The notes under the pieces were generated by a model. It did no database searches. It was not told the origin of the DNA and saw nothing but the letters and a program-made list of their open reading frames with translations. Position numbers and translations under genes: made by a program. From NCBI RefSeq assembly GCF_030704535.1, contig NC_081811.1, positions 6,242,001 to 6,306,000 on the forward strand: a stretch of 64,000 nucleotides of DNA. The letters run 5' to 3'. The first letter of the stretch is position 1. Each line of letters opens with the position of its first letter. This document shows, piece after piece, positions 62,101 through 64,000 of this stretch. This DNA is from Vitis vinifera (Eukaryota; Streptophyta; Magnoliopsida; Vitales; Vitaceae).

Positions 62101-64000
62101 CCTCAACAGAAGCCCACAGTGGGGTAGCCTTGAATGGAGCATGCAAAGGTAATCCTAAATACTTAGAAGGCAGACTTCTCAACCTGCAATCCAACTGACT
62201 GGCCAATTAGGTGAATGAACTACGGGACAGGTGACTTCATTGAAGGATGTCTTAGGAATATATCATTTTTTTTTAATAGGTAGGAATATATCATTGCCAC
62301 CCACAATTTTTTTGGCTTAATTTGTTTAGGACTTCATCTTCTAACTCTGTATATGCTGTCTTGAGGGTTCCTTTTTGGAGACAGGCAGGAAGGCCCAACC
62401 TCTTTATTAGATTTTATAGAATGGGTGGACTCTTCTTTTTATAGTGGTTTTGTAGCTACTATAGCTGATTTTTTTGTTTCACTTGTATACTTCCGGTATA
62501 CTGTATTTGCCACTTTAGTTTGGCATCCTTTTTGTAGTCATTAATATACATACTCTTATTTGCCTATCAAAAAAAAATCTTCTAACATACTGGTTCCAGG
62601 TCCCAGGTTCCAATCCCGGGAAAGGAGAGTTGCATTAGGTTGGCAGCTAGTTTAGAACCTGTTTGTCAAATTCTTTTGAACACAAATATTCCAAAATTTT
62701 GGTCTAATGTGATGGTGTTCCAATGAAGGAATTTTGTCTGATGGGCAGAATGGTTGAAAGGAACTAACTCCAATTTGTTGCAGTAGGCTTTCTTGATTTG
62801 AGCTGTTACCTGCATTTGTCAACTGTCTTCTTTTGAATGGCATTACATTGTTTCATATTGCTTACTCGTACATATGACGCAATCTGGAAACTTTGCAGTG
62901 AACTATTGGATAGTTTACTGTAAAGGTAAAGAAATTTAGTTATGGCAGAAAGCTAGAAATGCTCCTTTATGTAACCACTTGAACAGAAAAGAATAAAAAG
63001 AAATATGCTGAATGCTGTTTAAGATTGATGAACGATTTCTGATCTTAGTATACACTGTTTCTGCAGAAACTTTTGTGTTCGAAGGGACTTTGTTTCTAAT
63101 CCTAAAACATTGAAGAAAAGGCTTATGGTTGTTGGGATTGTGATGCTTCTCCTTTCTCCGTTTCTTGTCATATTCATTCTGGTGTTTCGCTTCTTGAGGC
63201 ATGCTGAACAGTTTTATAATCATCCAACCACAGCATCATCTCGGAGATGGTCAAATTTGTCAAAGTGGATCTTTAGGGAATTCAATGAGGTATTATTCTT
63301 TCTTTTTTAATTCGAAATTTGTGGTATAATAGGTGGAAACAGTTTATTTTTCCCTGAAATAACAATAAGGCAGATTGTATCTGATGGCTGTACCTAAGAT
63401 TAGGAGGGACATAATTAGCCCGTTCGGAAAACTCATTTATGAAGTATTCAAGTTCTATTCCAACACTCATGAATTATTTATGTTAACATTTCTCCAGAAA
63501 TGAATATATTTTGATTGCTAGTGGGTAATTTCCTGCTGTTATGAGTGTCTTCAAAGAGTATAAATTAAATCATTAATTTTTGGCCCTCTCCACTGGCTTG
63601 AGATAGATTATTACTGTTAATGATTTCTTTTCCTAGCCCCTAGGCCTTAGCACAGTTGGTAAGAGTGGGGAGAATGGGCTGGTTGGCTACTGATGACAAA
63701 GGTCTTGTTCTCTTTCCACATGCTATTTTTTCTTTGGAGAATGTAGGTTAGCCAAGTCCTTTTGTTGGTGATGTTCTTTAGCAGAGTCTGAACAAGATAT
63801 CAAATTAATACTTGTAAAAATAAAAAATAAAAAAAAACAAAAAAAAAACAAGACATCAAATTAATTTCTATATGTGAACGTCACTATATTTAACTGAATT
63901 ACAATCTACCACAACTTATCCAAATATAGAAGATTAGATCTACTAAAAATTTTATTATGTGCATCTTACCAACTGCACATGTATAGTTTATTAATAGGAA
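56166..64000 (+). CDS. ATG9: Autophagy protein ATG9, N-terminal part (gene runs off the window)
   Basis: Coding exons: 58270-58847 (ATG at 58270), 58975-59295, 63067-63289, giving the first 374 residues of a protein of usually ~870. The leader exon probably ends at the donor after 56443. A further leader exon (about 56772-57029) may be spliced in, and the coding leader begins at 58199. ATG9 is the multispanning lipid scramblase of autophagy, cycling on Golgi-derived vesicles. Seen: a hydrophilic N-terminus with a SDYRRIPSPG patch, membrane spans at about 88-116, 157-180 and 319-343, and the family core NSLHVTDNEIQTIPW, VVMRLMRKENYLIGMLNKGVL and TLEWTLNWCILQ. The next exon is not within the remaining 711 bp. 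The 3,771-bp intron 59296-63066 is filled with transposon relics. No frame damage is seen in the visible part. Confidence 0.93.
59518..59620 (+). mobile_element. Very short 5'-truncated LINE insertion
   Basis: ttattcttttctt occurs at about 59518 and again at about 59608, flanking some 75 bases. These end in ttgatcttacctatcaaaaaaaaa, the 'cctatcaaaa' poly(A) tail shared with other LINE ends in this intron (62563-62576). This is a plus-strand, almost fully truncated non-LTR insertion. Confidence 0.6.
60180..60660 (-). mobile_element. LINE 3' fragment (minus strand), copy A
   Basis: It begins on the + strand with a T run and ataggtaaagatagg, i.e. poly(A) on the minus strand. Minus-strand reading around 60400-60450 gives a degenerate W-x-N-x-x-x-F patch with similarity to the C-terminal end of plant LINE ORF2. 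Stops and frameshifts abound. Confidence 0.5.
60730..62252 (-). mobile_element. L1-type LINE ORF2 relic (minus strand), copy B
   Basis: The 3' end is at about 60730 (gataggcaac). Minus-strand patches match plant L1 ORF2 in the correct order: LPSKYLGLPLHAPFK (62173-62129, region after the reverse transcriptase core), then a zf-RVT-like stretch with DKLVWKTSKKGLFSV and FPAKGM (about 61425-61300), then LWKECNHRIFEG (about 61020-60985). Many stops and frameshifts; 5'-truncated. No endonuclease or RT catalytic core is present. Confidence 0.75.
62253..62295 (-). mobile_element. 13-bp LINE-tail micro-insertion with 15-bp target duplication
   Basis: taggaatatatcatt occurs exactly at 62253-62267 and 62281-62295, with only tttttttaatagg between. 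On the minus strand that is cctattaaaaaaa, the shared LINE 3' terminus. This is an insertion of little more than the poly(A) tail. Confidence 0.6.
62305..62680 (+). mobile_element. tRNA-derived SINE split by a LINE insertion
   Basis: An A-box-like tggcttaatttgtttagg lies at about 62313-62330 and a B box ggttccaatcc at 62606-62616, the internal pol III promoter of a tRNA-type SINE. Between them lies the LINE tail 62346-62576. Excising that insert and one copy of its target duplication leaves about 35 bp between the boxes, the normal tRNA spacing. The 3' extent is uncertain. Confidence 0.6.
62336..62586 (+). mobile_element. LINE 3' tail inserted into the SINE
   Basis: The 10-bp target duplication atcttctaac lies at 62336-62345 and 62577-62586. 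The 231-bp insert ends in ttgcctatcaaaaaaaaa, a LINE 3' end in plus orientation. Its coding relic is too decayed to place. Confidence 0.65.
63290..64000 (+). other. ATG9 intron after exon 3 of the CDS, with SINE fragment
   Basis: No next ATG9 exon is visible. At about 63645-63680, ggccttagcacagttggtaagagtgggg looks like a tRNA-derived A box, so a 5' SINE fragment is likely. A clear B box does not follow. Poly(A) runs occur near 63815-63850. Confidence 0.45.

Noticed and set aside
1-64000. tRNA genes, rRNA genes, CRISPR arrays, miRNA hairpins, organellar insertions
   Set aside because: None found by eye. The only tRNA-like boxes are the SINE relics near 62.3-62.6 and 63.65 kb. I could not match any common plant miRNA sequence. 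A tRNAscan-SE and Infernal run would settle this.

Overview
This is an AT-rich nuclear segment from a dicot plant. Multi-exon genes with canonical GT..AG introns, LINE, SINE, LTR and MITE relics and plant-only families (LHW-clade bHLH, WAT1-like, ACC-oxidase-homolog) all say so. The style of the genes and repeats makes me favour Vitis (grapevine), but that is an inference and no search was run. I see no bacterial, organellar or intact viral block.

Layout. 1.3-6.4 kb (-): deoxyhypusine hydroxylase, seven exons. 8.0-13.2 kb: a gene-free, roughly 5 kb imperfect inverted repeat. Its inner arms are built from ~160-bp subrepeats that flip orientation near 10.24 kb, and two solo LTRs and a MITE have since inserted into it. 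14.5-15.4 kb (+): a small non-coding RNA locus with site II, TATA and telo-box elements and two paralogous C/D-box snoRNAs, both carrying a 12-nt antisense match to 18S rRNA. 16.4-18 kb (-): relic of a PPR gene. 21.4 kb: a CACTA-type terminus. 22.3-23.4 kb: a TRIM-like miniature LTR element. 26.3-27.6 kb (+): a 2-oxoglutarate/Fe(II) dioxygenase (ACC oxidase homolog). It converges on 28.1-35.9 kb (-), an eleven-exon LHW/EMB1444-clade bHLH transcription factor. 36.7-46.2 kb: gene-poor AT-rich DNA with dispersed repeats. 46.3-46.9 kb (-): a small plant protein of unknown function. 48.3-50.7 kb (+): a WAT1-related/EamA transporter, seven exons. 51.6-55.0 kb (-): the replication licensing factor CDT1, with E2F-type sites just upstream. 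56.2 kb to the end (+): the 5' part of autophagy gene ATG9, whose 3.8-kb intron 3 is a graveyard of nested LINE and SINE insertions; the gene runs off the right edge.

The genes do not form a pathway. They are ordinary single plant genes that share a neighbourhood: translation factor modification (DOHH), rRNA modification (snoRNAs), specialised metabolism (2OGD), vascular/root-type transcription control (bHLH), membrane transport, S-phase licensing and autophagy. All exon models were derived by hand by matching reading frame, GT/AG sites and family conservation. The summed CDS lengths of all complete models are divisible by three. I found no convincing new multi-gene system. The most interesting non-standard items are the paired snoRNAs, the giant inverted repeat, the duplicated splice acceptor in the bHLH gene, and several extremely short LINE insertions with intact target-site duplications.
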